A stretch of 64,000 nucleotides of DNA from Actinoplanes xinjiangensis (lineage in GTDB: Bacteria; Actinomycetota; Actinomycetes; Mycobacteriales; Micromonosporaceae). The position numbers were made by a program, and so were the translations under genes. Of this stretch, positions 9,056-17,455 are shown piece by piece. Every line of letters begins with the position of its first letter. Position 1 is the first letter of the stretch. The stretch is from positions 186,001-250,000 of the forward strand of contig NZ_QGGR01000004.1 of NCBI RefSeq assembly GCF_003148685.1, written 5' to 3'. Under the pieces are notes generated by a model, which was not told the DNA's origin, did no database searches, and saw nothing but the letters and a program-made list of their open reading frames with translations.

Positions 9056-10099
9056 ATGAAATATCGGATCTTTCCCTCTGTGCTGGTTCTGCTCCTCCTC
9101 GGTCCGGCGGCGTGCACGAAACAGGCCGACGACGAGGGCGGTACGCCCACGGTCGGGTTCGTGGTGGCGAACAAGCAGCTCAACTTCTCCCAGGAGATGT
9201 CGCTCGGGTTCATCGCCGGGGTGAACCAGGTCAAGGGCGTGAGCCTTCAGGTGGACGGCCCCAACATCGTCGACGGCCCGCGGCAGCTCGCCCTCTTCCA
9301 GGAGATGCGCAAGAGCGCCGACGACGGCATCTCGGTCTTCACCCTCACCCCGGACCTGTTCGTCGAACCGATGGCGTCGGCGATCGCCGACGGCGTGCCG
9401 ATCATCGCGGTGGACAGCCCGGCCCTGCCGTCGGCCGGCGTGGAGCTGTTCATCGGCAACGACAGCTACGAGCTGGGCCGGATGCTCGCCCGGAAGGTCA
9501 TCACCCAGCTCCCGTCGAACGCCACCGGCAAGGTCGTCCTGGGGACCTCCTCACCCGGGGTCTCGGTGCTCGACCGCCGGGCCATGGGGATCCGCGACGA
9601 GTTCAAGGAGAAGCTTCCCGCCGTCAGCGTGTTCGGCCCGTTCGACACGAAACAGGAGGTGGAGGCGAACATGGAGGCCTGGGAGACCCTGGTCAAGGTC
9701 AACCAGTCGGCGCTCGCCTTCATCGGCACGAGTGACGCGGACGGCTGGAACCTCGCCGAGATCCGTCGCCGCGAGGTCGCCTCCTGGGTGGCCGGCGCCT
9801 TCGACATCGACCCGAAGTCGCTGGCCGCGGTCAAGGCGGGCGACCTGATCCTGGTGTCACCGGAGCACTACGTGAAGGGCGCGGTCGCCGGCCGGCTCCA
9901 GGCCGAGCACGCCAAGAGCGGGAAGGCACTGCCCAAGGGCTGGCTGTACGTGCCGGGCGTGGCCGTCGACCGGTTGAACGTCGACGAGATCGTGGCCCGG
10001 CAGGCGACGGTCGCGACCCGGGCCGAGGCCCTCAGTGCCGCGGTCGACCGGGTACTGACCGATCCCGCCCATCTGCGCCCGCTCTCCGCGGTGAGCTGA
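9056..10099 (+). CDS. Periplasmic-binding-protein-like lipoprotein (sugar ABC substrate-binding type)
   Basis: 347 residues with a lipoprotein signal peptide (lipobox GPAAC, Cys near residue 21). The mature part follows the type I periplasmic binding fold of ribose/galactose receptors: VGFVVANKQLNFSQEM, then the ligand-loop-like segments TLTPDLF and PIIAVDSPA, and AFIGTSDADGW in the second lobe. It should bind a small sugar-like ligand at the outer membrane face. No permease or ATPase gene is adjacent, so it either works with a distant transporter or acts as a sensor partner; the neighbour is a GGDEF-EAL protein. GGAAGAG precedes the ATG. Confidence 0.78.
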   Translation: MKYRIFPSVLVLLLLGPAACTKQADDEGGTPTVGFVVANKQLNFSQEMSLGFIAGVNQVKGVSLQVDGPNIVDGPRQLALFQEMRKSADDGISVFTLTPDLFVEPMASAIADGVPIIAVDSPALPSAGVELFIGNDSYELGRMLARKVITQLPSNATGKVVLGTSSPGVSVLDRRAMGIRDEFKEKLPAVSVFGPFDTKQEVEANMEAWETLVKVNQSALAFIGTSDADGWNLAEIRRREVASWVAGAFDIDPKSLAAVKAGDLILVSPEHYVKGAVAGRLQAEHAKSGKALPKGWLYVPGVAVDRLNVDEIVARQATVATRAEALSAAVDRVLTDPAHLRPLSAVS

Positions 10100-10118
10100 T
10101 CCCCAACCGCGATGCCCG

Positions 10119-11000
10119 GTGAGGCATGGTAGAAGGGTGATTCGTCGATGGCACACCGCTGCTCTGGCTCTGCTCGCCGTCTTCGCGCTGGCCTGTGAAG
10201 GGGCGGGCCGGGCCACGCCGGGCGCCTCCGGCAAGCCGGAACCCACCAGGCCGGCGACCGGCTATCCGGCCTCGATGGCGGCGCTGGGCGACTCGATCAC
10301 GGCCGGCCTCGGCGCCTGTCTCGCCTACGTCGCGTGCGCTCGCAACTCCTGGTCGACCGGCGACAACGACGCCATCCAGAGCCACTACCAGCGCATTCTG
10401 GAGAAGAACGACCGGATCAAGCGCAACGCCGACAACCTGGCCACCCCCGGCGCCGAGGCCGACGCGCTGGACGGCCAGGCCCGCCGGGCGGTCGAGCTCA
10501 AACCGCAGTACGTGACGATCCTGATCGGGGCCAACGACGCGTGCGCCGGCCGGGTGCAGGACATGACGCCGGTCGACACCTTCCGGTCGCAGGTCGACGA
10601 GGGGCTGGCCCGGCTGAAGAAGGGGCTGCCGAAGACCCGGGTGCTGATGGTCAGCATCCCCGACCTCTACCGCCTCTGGCAGGTGGGCCGGGAGAACGAG
10701 AAGGCCGTCGAGATCTGGAGCCGCGGGGGGATCTGCCCGTCGATGCTGGCCGATCCGACCTCCACCGCCGACGCCGACCAGGAGCGCCGGGAGAGCGTCC
10801 GGGACCGGATCGACGACTACAACACCCAACTGCGACAGGCCTGCCGGGCGTACGGGGACCGCTGTCGCTGGGACGGCGGCGCCGCGCACCGGGTCCGTTT
10901 CGATGTCGATCAGCTGAATCGGTTCGACTACTTCCACCCCAACGCGGAGGGGCAGAAGGAACTGGCCGATGTGGTCTATCCCGGTCGCTTCAGCTGGTGA
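10119..11000 (+). CDS. Secreted SGNH/GDSL-type lipase or esterase, lipoprotein
   Basis: About 293 residues. The N-terminus is a lipoprotein signal peptide (ALLAVFALAC). The SGNH blocks are present: block I ALGDSITAG with the nucleophile Ser, a Gly region with NADNLATPGA, block III IGANDAC, and block V DYFHPNAEGQ with catalytic Asp and His. It is expected to hydrolyse esters at the cell surface. The start is uncertain between ATG 10119 and GTG 10137; both give the same signal peptide core. It lies 19 bp after the preceding lipoprotein gene and may be co-transcribed. Confidence 0.85.
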   Translation: MRHGRRVIRRWHTAALALLAVFALACEGAGRATPGASGKPEPTRPATGYPASMAALGDSITAGLGACLAYVACARNSWSTGDNDAIQSHYQRILEKNDRIKRNADNLATPGAEADALDGQARRAVELKPQYVTILIGANDACAGRVQDMTPVDTFRSQVDEGLARLKKGLPKTRVLMVSIPDLYRLWQVGRENEKAVEIWSRGGICPSMLADPTSTADADQERRESVRDRIDDYNTQLRQACRAYGDRCRWDGGAAHRVRFDVDQLNRFDYFHPNAEGQKELADVVYPGRFSW

Positions 11001-11118
11001 CCGACGTCACAAAACGTCAATATGGCACGGACCTTCGCGGCTTCGGGCGATTTCGACGCGTATCTGAGGGAGATATACAGGCGACAGTACGGGGCTAGAG
11101 GACGCTGAGAGGAGCTCG

Positions 11119-11826
11119 ATGGCCACCTGGCTTCTCGTGCCGTGTCTGGGCCAGTTGCGTACCGAACTGAATCGGATCGCGCCGAACCGCGACAAGTCCA
11201 GCGACGGCACCATCGGCGACTCGGCGCACCAGGGCCGCGTCTCCGACCACAACGACGACGAGGTCGGCCGGGTCCCGATCCGGGACGCCGACTCCAGACA
11301 CGAGGTCCACGCCATCGACCTCGACACCGACCTGCGCGAACCCAACCTGACCATGGAGATGGTGGTGCAGCACGTGCTCGCCCGCTGCCGCAGCGGCGCC
11401 GAGAAGAGGCTGCGCTACGTGATCTACAACCGGCGCATCTGGGAGGCGTCGAACGGGTGGAGGCAGCGCTCGTACAGCGGGTCCAGCCCGCACACCGAGC
11501 ACGCCCACTTCTCCGCCTCCTACGTGACGAGACTCGAAGCCTCGACCGCTTCCTGGCATCTGGAGGACATACCCGTGGCACTGACCGACGCCGACAAGAA
11601 GTGGCTGGCCGCCCAGATCGACAAGGCCGCGACCAACGCCGCCGAGCGGGTCTGGAAGACGAAGTGGAACATCAACTTCGCACCGGGCACCACGCCGTAC
11701 GTGGCCGAGGCCGGCTCGATCCTCGCGCACGTGCCGGGTGAGCACGCCCGTGCCGAACAGGCCCTCGCCGAGATCGACGGCAAAGTGGACAAACTACTCG
11801 CCGAGAATCCGGCCAATCAGGTGTGA
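11119..11826 (+). CDS. Phage-endolysin-like peptidoglycan peptidase (M15/LAS-type metallopeptidase)
   Basis: 235 residues. The N-terminal half carries the spaced ligands of LAS-fold peptidoglycan peptidases: GDSAHQGRVSDHN, then HAIDLD, and the late HTEHAHFS pair, giving the His-x-Asp and His-x-His zinc set. The C-terminal part (ALTDADKKWLAAQIDKAA to the end) is a helical segment like those in actinophage lysins. No signal peptide or membrane helix is present, which is odd for a stand-alone wall enzyme and suggests a phage or phage-tail origin. GAGAGGAGC precedes the ATG. A terminator follows at once. Confidence 0.7.
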   Translation: MATWLLVPCLGQLRTELNRIAPNRDKSSDGTIGDSAHQGRVSDHNDDEVGRVPIRDADSRHEVHAIDLDTDLREPNLTMEMVVQHVLARCRSGAEKRLRYVIYNRRIWEASNGWRQRSYSGSSPHTEHAHFSASYVTRLEASTASWHLEDIPVALTDADKKWLAAQIDKAATNAAERVWKTKWNINFAPGTTPYVAEAGSILAHVPGEHARAEQALAEIDGKVDKLLAENPANQV

Positions 11827-11834
11827 CGCGGAGA

Positions 11835-11855
11835 AGGGGCCGGTAACCGGCCCCT
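11835..11855 (+). terminator. Hairpin terminator after the M15-like peptidase
   Basis: AGGGGCCGGT-A-ACCGGCCCCT, a 10-bp perfect stem with a 1-nt centre, followed by CCTTC, placed 9 bp after the stop codon. Confidence 0.75.
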
Positions 11856-11886
11856 CCTTCGCGTCGGCCCGTGCTCTCCGTTGTTC

Positions 11887-11939
11887 GGCTGGCTCCCACC
11901 GCTGTCTCAGCGCCGCTGAGACAGCGGTGACGACCAGCC
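11887..11939. repeat. Single palindromic element related to the 63-bp array at 41.8 kb
   Basis: It reads GGCTGG...CACCGCTGTCTCAGC-GCC-GCTGAGACAGCGGTG...CCAGCC, a 15-bp perfect inner stem with outer GGCTGG/CCAGCC arms. Both arms match the units at 41755-42132. It sits between convergent transcription units, the M15-like gene and tetR, so it may also act as a terminator. Confidence 0.85.
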
Positions 11940-11970
11940 GCTTCCGGGTGCGTTGCGGCTGTTCACGGAA

Positions 11971-12561
11971 CTAGGCCGGGGTGACGCGGTCCCGGATGCC
12001 GTCGAGTACCGCCTCCGCTGCCCACGCGGCGGCGTCGGCGATGTCCCGCCGGTCCATACCGAACTCGCGACGGAACGTCACCCAGGTCCCGACGGAGTCG
12101 AGGTGCGACAGCGCCGCGATGACCGCCCTGCGCCGCGCCGCGTCCAGGGACGGCACCTCGGCATCCAGCAGCCGCTCGAGTTGTGCACGGCCCGGCGACG
12201 GCGCCGCGCCGTTCACGCCGCGCATCGCCGTCTCGGCGACGACGTGGGCGAGTTCCGGCCGCGCGTCGTACCGCTGCATCGCCTCCCGGATCGCGAGGGG
12301 GAGGTCGAAGATCGAGTGCGACTCCTCGCGGGCGAACAGCGTCGCCTCGATCCAGGCTGCCGTCGCCAGCAGCAGGTCGACGCGCGTGGGATAGTTGCGG
12401 AACACCGTGCGCTCGGCGATGCCGGCCCGGCGCGCGATGACGCGGTACGACACGTCGTCGCTGCCGAGTTCCTCGATCAGTTCGGTGTAGGCGGCGAGGA
12501 TCGCCTCCTGCGTGCCGCTCAGCGCCGGGACCACCGTCTGCCCGGTCACGGCTGCGCCCAC
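11971..12561 (-). CDS. TetR-family regulator, last gene of the urt operon
   Basis: 196 residues. The N-terminal helix-turn-helix is VSYRVIARRAGIAERTVFRNYPTR. The rest is a helical ligand-binding and dimerisation domain. It is a clear paralogue of the gene just upstream: both share the recognition-helix pattern xI(S/A)ERT(V/I)(F/Y)RxYPTR followed by LL-A-WIE. Its start overlaps the end of that gene by 16 bp, so translation is probably coupled. Given its place at the end of a transporter operon it may sense the imported compound or nitrogen status; AmtR, the nitrogen regulator of corynebacteria, is also TetR-type, but orthology is not shown. Confidence 0.85.
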   Translation of the reverse strand: MGAAVTGQTVVPALSGTQEAILAAYTELIEELGSDDVSYRVIARRAGIAERTVFRNYPTRVDLLLATAAWIEATLFAREESHSIFDLPLAIREAMQRYDARPELAHVVAETAMRGVNGAAPSPGRAQLERLLDAEVPSLDAARRRAVIAALSHLDSVGTWVTFRREFGMDRRDIADAAAWAAEAVLDGIRDRVTPA

Positions 12562-13112
12562 GTCGCCGCGGGCAGCCTCGCGAGCACGGTGCCCACAGCG
12601 TGGTCGAACGCGTCGCAGATCTCGCCGGCATCCAGGTCGAAGCCCGTGCGCAGTCGAGCCCAGAACATCGCCGACGAGAAGTAGCGCAGGGACGCCGCGA
12701 CCCGCCGCCGGTCCCGACGGTTGAGCGTCGGCGCCGCCACGTCGAGCATCGCCTCGATCGCACGCGTGATGTAGGCCGGCTCGATGTCGATCGTCGGCGA
12801 GATCGCGGACGCCCGCGCGCCGACGTACGCGTACGCGGGCGACGCGTCGAAGGCCCGGAAGCGCTCATGCACCGCGGCGCAGAAATCGGAAACGGTCACG
12901 AACGGCGGCAGCGGGAAGTAGGTCTGCTCGATCCAGTTCGAGAGGGCGGCGAGCAGGTGCGCGCGCGTGGGGTACTGGCGGTAGATCGTGCGTTCCGAGA
13001 TGCCGACCTCGTCGGCGAGGGCACGATAGGAGATGTCGTCGAACGTACGCTCGCGCAGCAGCACCGCGGCGCTCGCGAGAATCGCGGTCGCGGTGTCGAC
13101 CGGCTCCTCCAT
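12546..13112 (-). CDS. TetR-family regulator (paralogue of the following gene)
   Basis: 188 residues with helix-turn-helix ISYRALADEVGISERTIYRQYPTR and a helical C-terminal domain. The ATG at 13112 overlaps the TGA of the NCS1 transporter gene (TGATG) and has GGGAGA upstream, so the two are translationally coupled. The tandem pair of regulators suggests a gene duplication and possibly a heterodimer. It is likely to control this operon. Confidence 0.86.
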   Translation of the reverse strand: MEEPVDTATAILASAAVLLRERTFDDISYRALADEVGISERTIYRQYPTRAHLLAALSNWIEQTYFPLPPFVTVSDFCAAVHERFRAFDASPAYAYVGARASAISPTIDIEPAYITRAIEAMLDVAAPTLNRRDRRRVAASLRYFSSAMFWARLRTGFDLDAGEICDAFDHAVGTVLARLPAATWAQP

Positions 13113-14866
13113 CACGTCTCCCTCTTTCGGGCGGCCGCCCGGTGCGGGGGCCCGGTGACTTCCGGCGGGAGCACGTAGTGATCGGAATCGTCGAGCGTGA
13201 GCGCCAGCGACGAGACGTACTGCACTTCGCCGTGCGGTCCTCTCTCGGCCGAGGCCAGCATATCCGGCCGCTCGAAGGTGTACCCGGTGACATGGCAGCG
13301 GAGCCGTTCGCCCGAGGGGTTGCCGTGGTCGTCGAACCGGGGCGAGTCGATGCCGTCGGAGCGGCGGCGCAGGTAGTAGCGCCCTCGTGTGGCGAGGGCC
13401 ATGACCGGCGTGGTCACGACCGCGACGCCGATCGCGATGAGCACCGAGAACGGCTTGACGGCGGCGCCGAACACCCCGGCGAAAGCGAGCAGCGACAGCA
13501 CCGAGGCGAGCCCCACCGACACCAGCCCGACCGGGTTCCAGTCGTGCAGCATGCCGCGGCGGAACTCCGGGAAACGCGGCGAGATGCGCAGCAGCCACTT
13601 GTTGATCGCGATATCGGTGGCGATCGTCACGAGCCATGCCATGACGACGTTCGCATAGAGGCTCAACACGAACGAGATGAGGGTGAAGACGTCCAGCATC
13701 ATGAGCACGTAGGCGATCACCAGGTTGAACAGCACGAAGATCGTACGGCCCGGGTAGTGCTTCGCCACCCGGGTGAAGACGTTCGACCACGCGAGCGAGC
13801 CCGAGTACGCGTTCGTCACGTTGATCTTCACCTGCGCGACCACGACGAGCACCAGCGCGAGGACGACCGCGAGCCAGTCGGGGACGAGGGTCTGGTACAT
13901 CACCACGAACTGCTTGACCGGTTCGGTCGCCTGGTGCCCGAGGGCGGGTTCGACCTTCACGAGGAGGTAGACGGCGAGGAACACCCCGATCACCTGCTTG
14001 GTGCCGCTGAAGACGACCCAGCCGGGACCGGCGAACGCGAACGACGTCCACCACGAGCGGGCGTTCGCCGGTGTGCGCGGCGGCATGGCGCGGAGGTAGT
14101 CGATCTGCTCCGCCAGCTGCGGGGTGAGGGCGAAGCACACCGCCGCACTCGAGACCACGGCGCCGAAACTGATCGAGCCGTCGGAGTCGCCGGTGAACGA
14201 GGTGAAGGCGCGTACCGCCTCGGGGTCGGAGACGACGATCCACAGCAGCGGCAGCAGGGCGAGGGCCAGCCACAGGGGCGTGGTCCAGAACTGCAGGCGC
14301 TCCAGCGCACGCATGCCGTAGATGACGATCGGGATCACGACGACGGTCGAGACGAGATAACCCAGCCACAGCGGCATCCCCGTCGCCATCTGCAGGCCCT
14401 GCGCCATGATGGCGCCCTCCAGGGCGAAGAAGATGCAGGTGAAGCCCGCGAAGATCACGGTCGTGATGATGGAGCCGTAGTAGCCGAATCCCGAGCCGCG
14501 GGCGATGAGGTCGAGGTCGAGGTTGTAGCGGGCGGCGTAGTAGGCGACGGGCACGCCCACGAGCAGGATGATGACCGACGCGAACAGGATGCCGAGCACG
14601 GCGTTGGCGGTGCCGTGGTCGATGCCGATGCTCGCGCCGATCGAGAAGTCGGCGAGGAACGCGATGGACCCGAGAGCGGTCGCGCCCACGGAGGCCGCGC
14701 TCCAGCGCCGGAAGGTGCGCGGCACATAGCGGAAGGCGTAATCCTCCAGGCTGTCCTCTGCGGCCGCGCGCGCGTTGTCCGTCGACACAGTGGCATCCCC
14801 TAAGGCACCTTGCGTGGGGGCATCGTCGCTGTCCGGTGTTACGACGGCATTGCGGGCGTGGGTCAT
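13112..14866 (-). CDS. NCS1-type nucleobase/cation symporter (purine-cytosine permease family)
   Basis: 584 residues with about twelve hydrophobic segments. The N-terminal cytoplasmic stretch leads into YVPRTFRRWSAASVG and a first TM with FSIGASIGIDHG, followed by typical NCS1 features such as a polar residue-rich SGFGYYGSII loop. The C-terminal ~90 residues are hydrophilic and carry RRRSDGID and an HVTGY segment, longer than in most permeases. It should import a nucleobase, allantoin-like or other nitrogenous compound. It starts 6 bp after urtE and is coupled to tetR downstream, so it belongs to the urea-transport operon. Confidence 0.8.
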   Translation of the reverse strand: MTHARNAVVTPDSDDAPTQGALGDATVSTDNARAAAEDSLEDYAFRYVPRTFRRWSAASVGATALGSIAFLADFSIGASIGIDHGTANAVLGILFASVIILLVGVPVAYYAARYNLDLDLIARGSGFGYYGSIITTVIFAGFTCIFFALEGAIMAQGLQMATGMPLWLGYLVSTVVVIPIVIYGMRALERLQFWTTPLWLALALLPLLWIVVSDPEAVRAFTSFTGDSDGSISFGAVVSSAAVCFALTPQLAEQIDYLRAMPPRTPANARSWWTSFAFAGPGWVVFSGTKQVIGVFLAVYLLVKVEPALGHQATEPVKQFVVMYQTLVPDWLAVVLALVLVVVAQVKINVTNAYSGSLAWSNVFTRVAKHYPGRTIFVLFNLVIAYVLMMLDVFTLISFVLSLYANVVMAWLVTIATDIAINKWLLRISPRFPEFRRGMLHDWNPVGLVSVGLASVLSLLAFAGVFGAAVKPFSVLIAIGVAVVTTPVMALATRGRYYLRRRSDGIDSPRFDDHGNPSGERLRCHVTGYTFERPDMLASAERGPHGEVQYVSSLALTLDDSDHYVLPPEVTGPPHRAAARKRET

Positions 14867-14872
14867 GGCGGC

Positions 14873-15556
14873 TCAGATCGCCATGGCGGCTCGCACGGTG
14901 GACGTGGCTGCCTTGCCACCCTCTCCGGTGTGGGAGACGTGGCCCGAGGCGAGCACGACGTAGCGGTCGGCGGCCTCGAGGGCGAAGCCGATGTGCTGCT
15001 CGACGAGCAGCACGTTGATGTCCTCTGCGGCCAGCTGCATGATGGTCTGCTCGATCTCGGCGACGATCGTGGGCTGGATGCCCTCGGTCGGCTCGTCGAG
15101 GATGAGCAGCTTCGGCTCGGTGATGAGGGCGCGGGCGATCGCGAGCTGCTGGCGCTGCCCGCCGGAGAGCAGGCCCGCCTTCCGGGTGGCGAACTGCTCC
15201 AGTGCCGGGAACCGGGCCATCTGCGCGTCGATCAGGGCCCTGCCGCCCCGGCGGCCGTCGGCGACGAGCTGCAGGTTCTCCAGGGTCGTGAGCTGGCCGA
15301 ACGCCTGCTGGCCCTGCGGCACGTACGCCATGCCACGAGCAACGCGCTGGTTGGGTGCGAGCGACGTGATGTCCTCGCCGTCGAACAGCACGCGGCCCCT
15401 CGACGGTTTGATGAGGCCGATCGCGAGACGCAGCAGGGTCGTCTTGCCGGCGCCGTTGTGGCCCAGCACGGCCACCACCTTGCCGGACGGCACCGTCACG
15501 CCGTGCAGCACCCGTGTGCGCCCGTAGCCGGCCTCGATGTCGGTGAGCTCCAGCAT
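14873..15556 (-). CDS. urtE: Urea-type ABC transporter ATP-binding protein
   Basis: 227 residues, a single ABC ATPase domain of the LivF/UrtE class. Walker A is GHNGAGKTT, the signature is LSGGQRQQLAIARAL, Walker B is LLILDEPTEGI and the switch His follows in LLVEQH. EGIQPTIVAEIEQ after Walker B is typical of UrtE. It energises import with UrtD. The gene follows urtD by one base. Confidence 0.92.
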   Translation of the reverse strand: MLELTDIEAGYGRTRVLHGVTVPSGKVVAVLGHNGAGKTTLLRLAIGLIKPSRGRVLFDGEDITSLAPNQRVARGMAYVPQGQQAFGQLTTLENLQLVADGRRGGRALIDAQMARFPALEQFATRKAGLLSGGQRQQLAIARALITEPKLLILDEPTEGIQPTIVAEIEQTIMQLAAEDINVLLVEQHIGFALEAADRYVVLASGHVSHTGEGGKAATSTVRAAMAI

Positions 15557-15557
15557 G

Positions 15558-16361
15558 TCAGTCCTCCGTCCGCTTCTGCGTCGCGGCCACCGGTTCCGGC
15601 ACGACCGACATGGCGGCCGTGGTCGCGGCGCCCGCGGTGCCGAGGTAGACCTCCTGCACCCGGGGATCGGCCTGAACCTCGGCGACCGTGCCCTGCGAGA
15701 GCACCCTGCCCTGGTGCAGCACTGTCACGCGCGTGGCGAAGCGGCGCATGAAGTCCATGTCGTGCTCGACCACGAGCACGATCCGCTTCGCCGCGATGCG
15801 CTGGAGAAGCTCGCCGGTCGCGGTGCGCTCGTCATGGCTCATGCCGGCGACGGGCTCGTCGAGCAGCAGCACCTTCGCGTCCTGTACGAGCAGCATCGCG
15901 ATCTCCAGCCACTGCTTCTGGCCGTGCGAAAGGATGCCGGCCGGCGTGGCGAGCTCGCCGGCGAGTCCGGTCTCCTCCAGCGCCTCCTCGATCGACGCGT
16001 CGACGCCACGCCGGGCGCGCAGCAGCGCGGTCCAGGGGCGGTGGCGCCCGGCGGCGATGTCGAGGTTCTGCAGCACGGTGAGCTCGTCGAAGACGCTCGC
16101 GGTCTGGAAGGTGCGGCCGATCCCGAGGCGGACGATCTTGTGCACCTGCCTGCCGAGCAGTTCCTTCTCGCCGAGCCTGGCCGACCCGGTGCCCCTGGTC
16201 AGCCCCGTGATGGCGTCGATGCAGGTCGTCTTGCCGGCGCCGTTCGGGCCGATGAGGAACCGGACCTCGCCGGGGTGCGCGTCGAACGAGACACCGCCGA
16301 CCGCGACGAAGCCGGAGAACTCGACGTGCAGGTCCGTGACAACGAGGGAGGCGTCGGTCAT
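15558..16361 (-). CDS. urtD: Urea-type ABC transporter ATP-binding protein
   Basis: 267 residues, LivG/UrtD class. Walker A is GPNGAGKTT, the signature region is LSHGQKQWLEIAMLL, Walker B is VLLLDEPVAGMSHDE, and the switch is VEHDMDF. The SHGQKQ variant of the signature is characteristic of UrtD. The ATG at 16361 overlaps the urtC stop by 4 bp (ATGA). Confidence 0.93.
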   Translation of the reverse strand: MTDASLVVTDLHVEFSGFVAVGGVSFDAHPGEVRFLIGPNGAGKTTCIDAITGLTRGTGSARLGEKELLGRQVHKIVRLGIGRTFQTASVFDELTVLQNLDIAAGRHRPWTALLRARRGVDASIEEALEETGLAGELATPAGILSHGQKQWLEIAMLLVQDAKVLLLDEPVAGMSHDERTATGELLQRIAAKRIVLVVEHDMDFMRRFATRVTVLHQGRVLSQGTVAEVQADPRVQEVYLGTAGAATTAAMSVVPEPVAATQKRTED

Positions 16362-17455
16362 GACTTCACCTCTTCGAGCTCTGCGGCGACGATCGCCGGG
16401 GTGGGTGGTACGTCGGGGCCACGGCGCGCCCGCACCGTGAACCTCGCCGTCAGCGACGACAGTCCGTTGGGCAGGAAGAGGATCACGACGATGAACAGCA
16501 GCCCGAGGATGTAGGTCCAGCCGTCGGGCCAGGTCGAGCCGAGGCTCGACTGTCCCCATCCGACCGCCATCGCGCCGAGCGCGGGGCCGAAGAGCGAGGC
16601 CCGGCCGCCGAAGGCGACGCCCGCGATCATGAGGATCGAGGCGGCGGCGCCGATCTCGGCCGGAGTGATGATGCCGACGATGGGCACGAACATCGCTCCG
16701 CCGATGCTCGCCATCAGCGCGGAGACGACGAAGGCGACGAGCTTGATGTTGGCCGGGTCGTACCCGAGGAAGCGCACCCGCTCCTCGGCGTCCCGGGTGG
16801 CGACGAGGAGCTCACCGAAGCGGCTGCGGTAGAGCTGCCACACCGCGAGCACACACACGATGAGAAGCGCGGCCGCGATGAGGTACACCATGAGCTTGTT
16901 CGCCGGGTCGTTCAGCACGAAGCCGAAGAAGTACTTGAAGTCGCTGAGCCCGGTGTCGCCCCCGGTCTCGCGGATCGTGGAGCTGATCAGGGTGGCCAGC
17001 GCGACGGCGAGCGCCTGCGTCAGGATCGCGAAATACGCGCCCTTCACGCGGCGCTTGAACAGCGCGTAACCGAGGATGCCGGCCATGATCACGGGAAGCA
17101 GCACGATCGCCAGCAGGGTGAACCCCGCGCTGCGGAACGGCTCCCAGAACATCGGAAGCGGCGCGAGCGGGTCGTAGAGCACCATGAACCCCGGGATCCG
17201 GTCACCGGCGGTCTCCAGCGTGAGGTGCATGGCCATCGAGTAGGCGCCGAGGGCGAAGAACACCCCCTGCCCCATCACGAGCATCCCGCCGCGGCCCCAC
17301 GCCAGGCCGATGCCGACGGCGGCGATGGCCCAGCAGCAGTACTTACCGACGTTGTTGAGCCAGTGATCGGTGAGCACGAGGGGGGCGACCGCGAGGAGCA
17401 GGACGGCGAACACCCCGATGCCGCCGAGGGAGATCCATGGCTTCAGCTTGGTCAT
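16358..17455 (-). CDS. urtC: Urea-type ABC transporter permease
   Basis: 365 residues, multi-spanning LivM/UrtC-type permease. The long hydrophobic helices, the FARRVKGAYFAILTQALA-like coupling segment (here KRRVKGAYFAILTQAL) and the GGRASLFGPALGA motif identify it. It forms the channel with UrtB. The ATG at 17455 overlaps the urtB stop by 4 bp, and the gene overlaps urtD by 4 bp, so the three are translated together. Confidence 0.92.
   Translation of the reverse strand: MTKLKPWISLGGIGVFAVLLLAVAPLVLTDHWLNNVGKYCCWAIAAVGIGLAWGRGGMLVMGQGVFFALGAYSMAMHLTLETAGDRIPGFMVLYDPLAPLPMFWEPFRSAGFTLLAIVLLPVIMAGILGYALFKRRVKGAYFAILTQALAVALATLISSTIRETGGDTGLSDFKYFFGFVLNDPANKLMVYLIAAALLIVCVLAVWQLYRSRFGELLVATRDAEERVRFLGYDPANIKLVAFVVSALMASIGGAMFVPIVGIITPAEIGAAASILMIAGVAFGGRASLFGPALGAMAVGWGQSSLGSTWPDGWTYILGLLFIVVILFLPNGLSSLTARFTVRARRGPDVPPTPAIVAAELEEVKS

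Noticed and set aside
15537..16514. Long plus-strand frames opposite the urt genes
   Set aside because: They are shadows of the minus-strand ATPase and permease genes, which have complete Walker and signature motifs.
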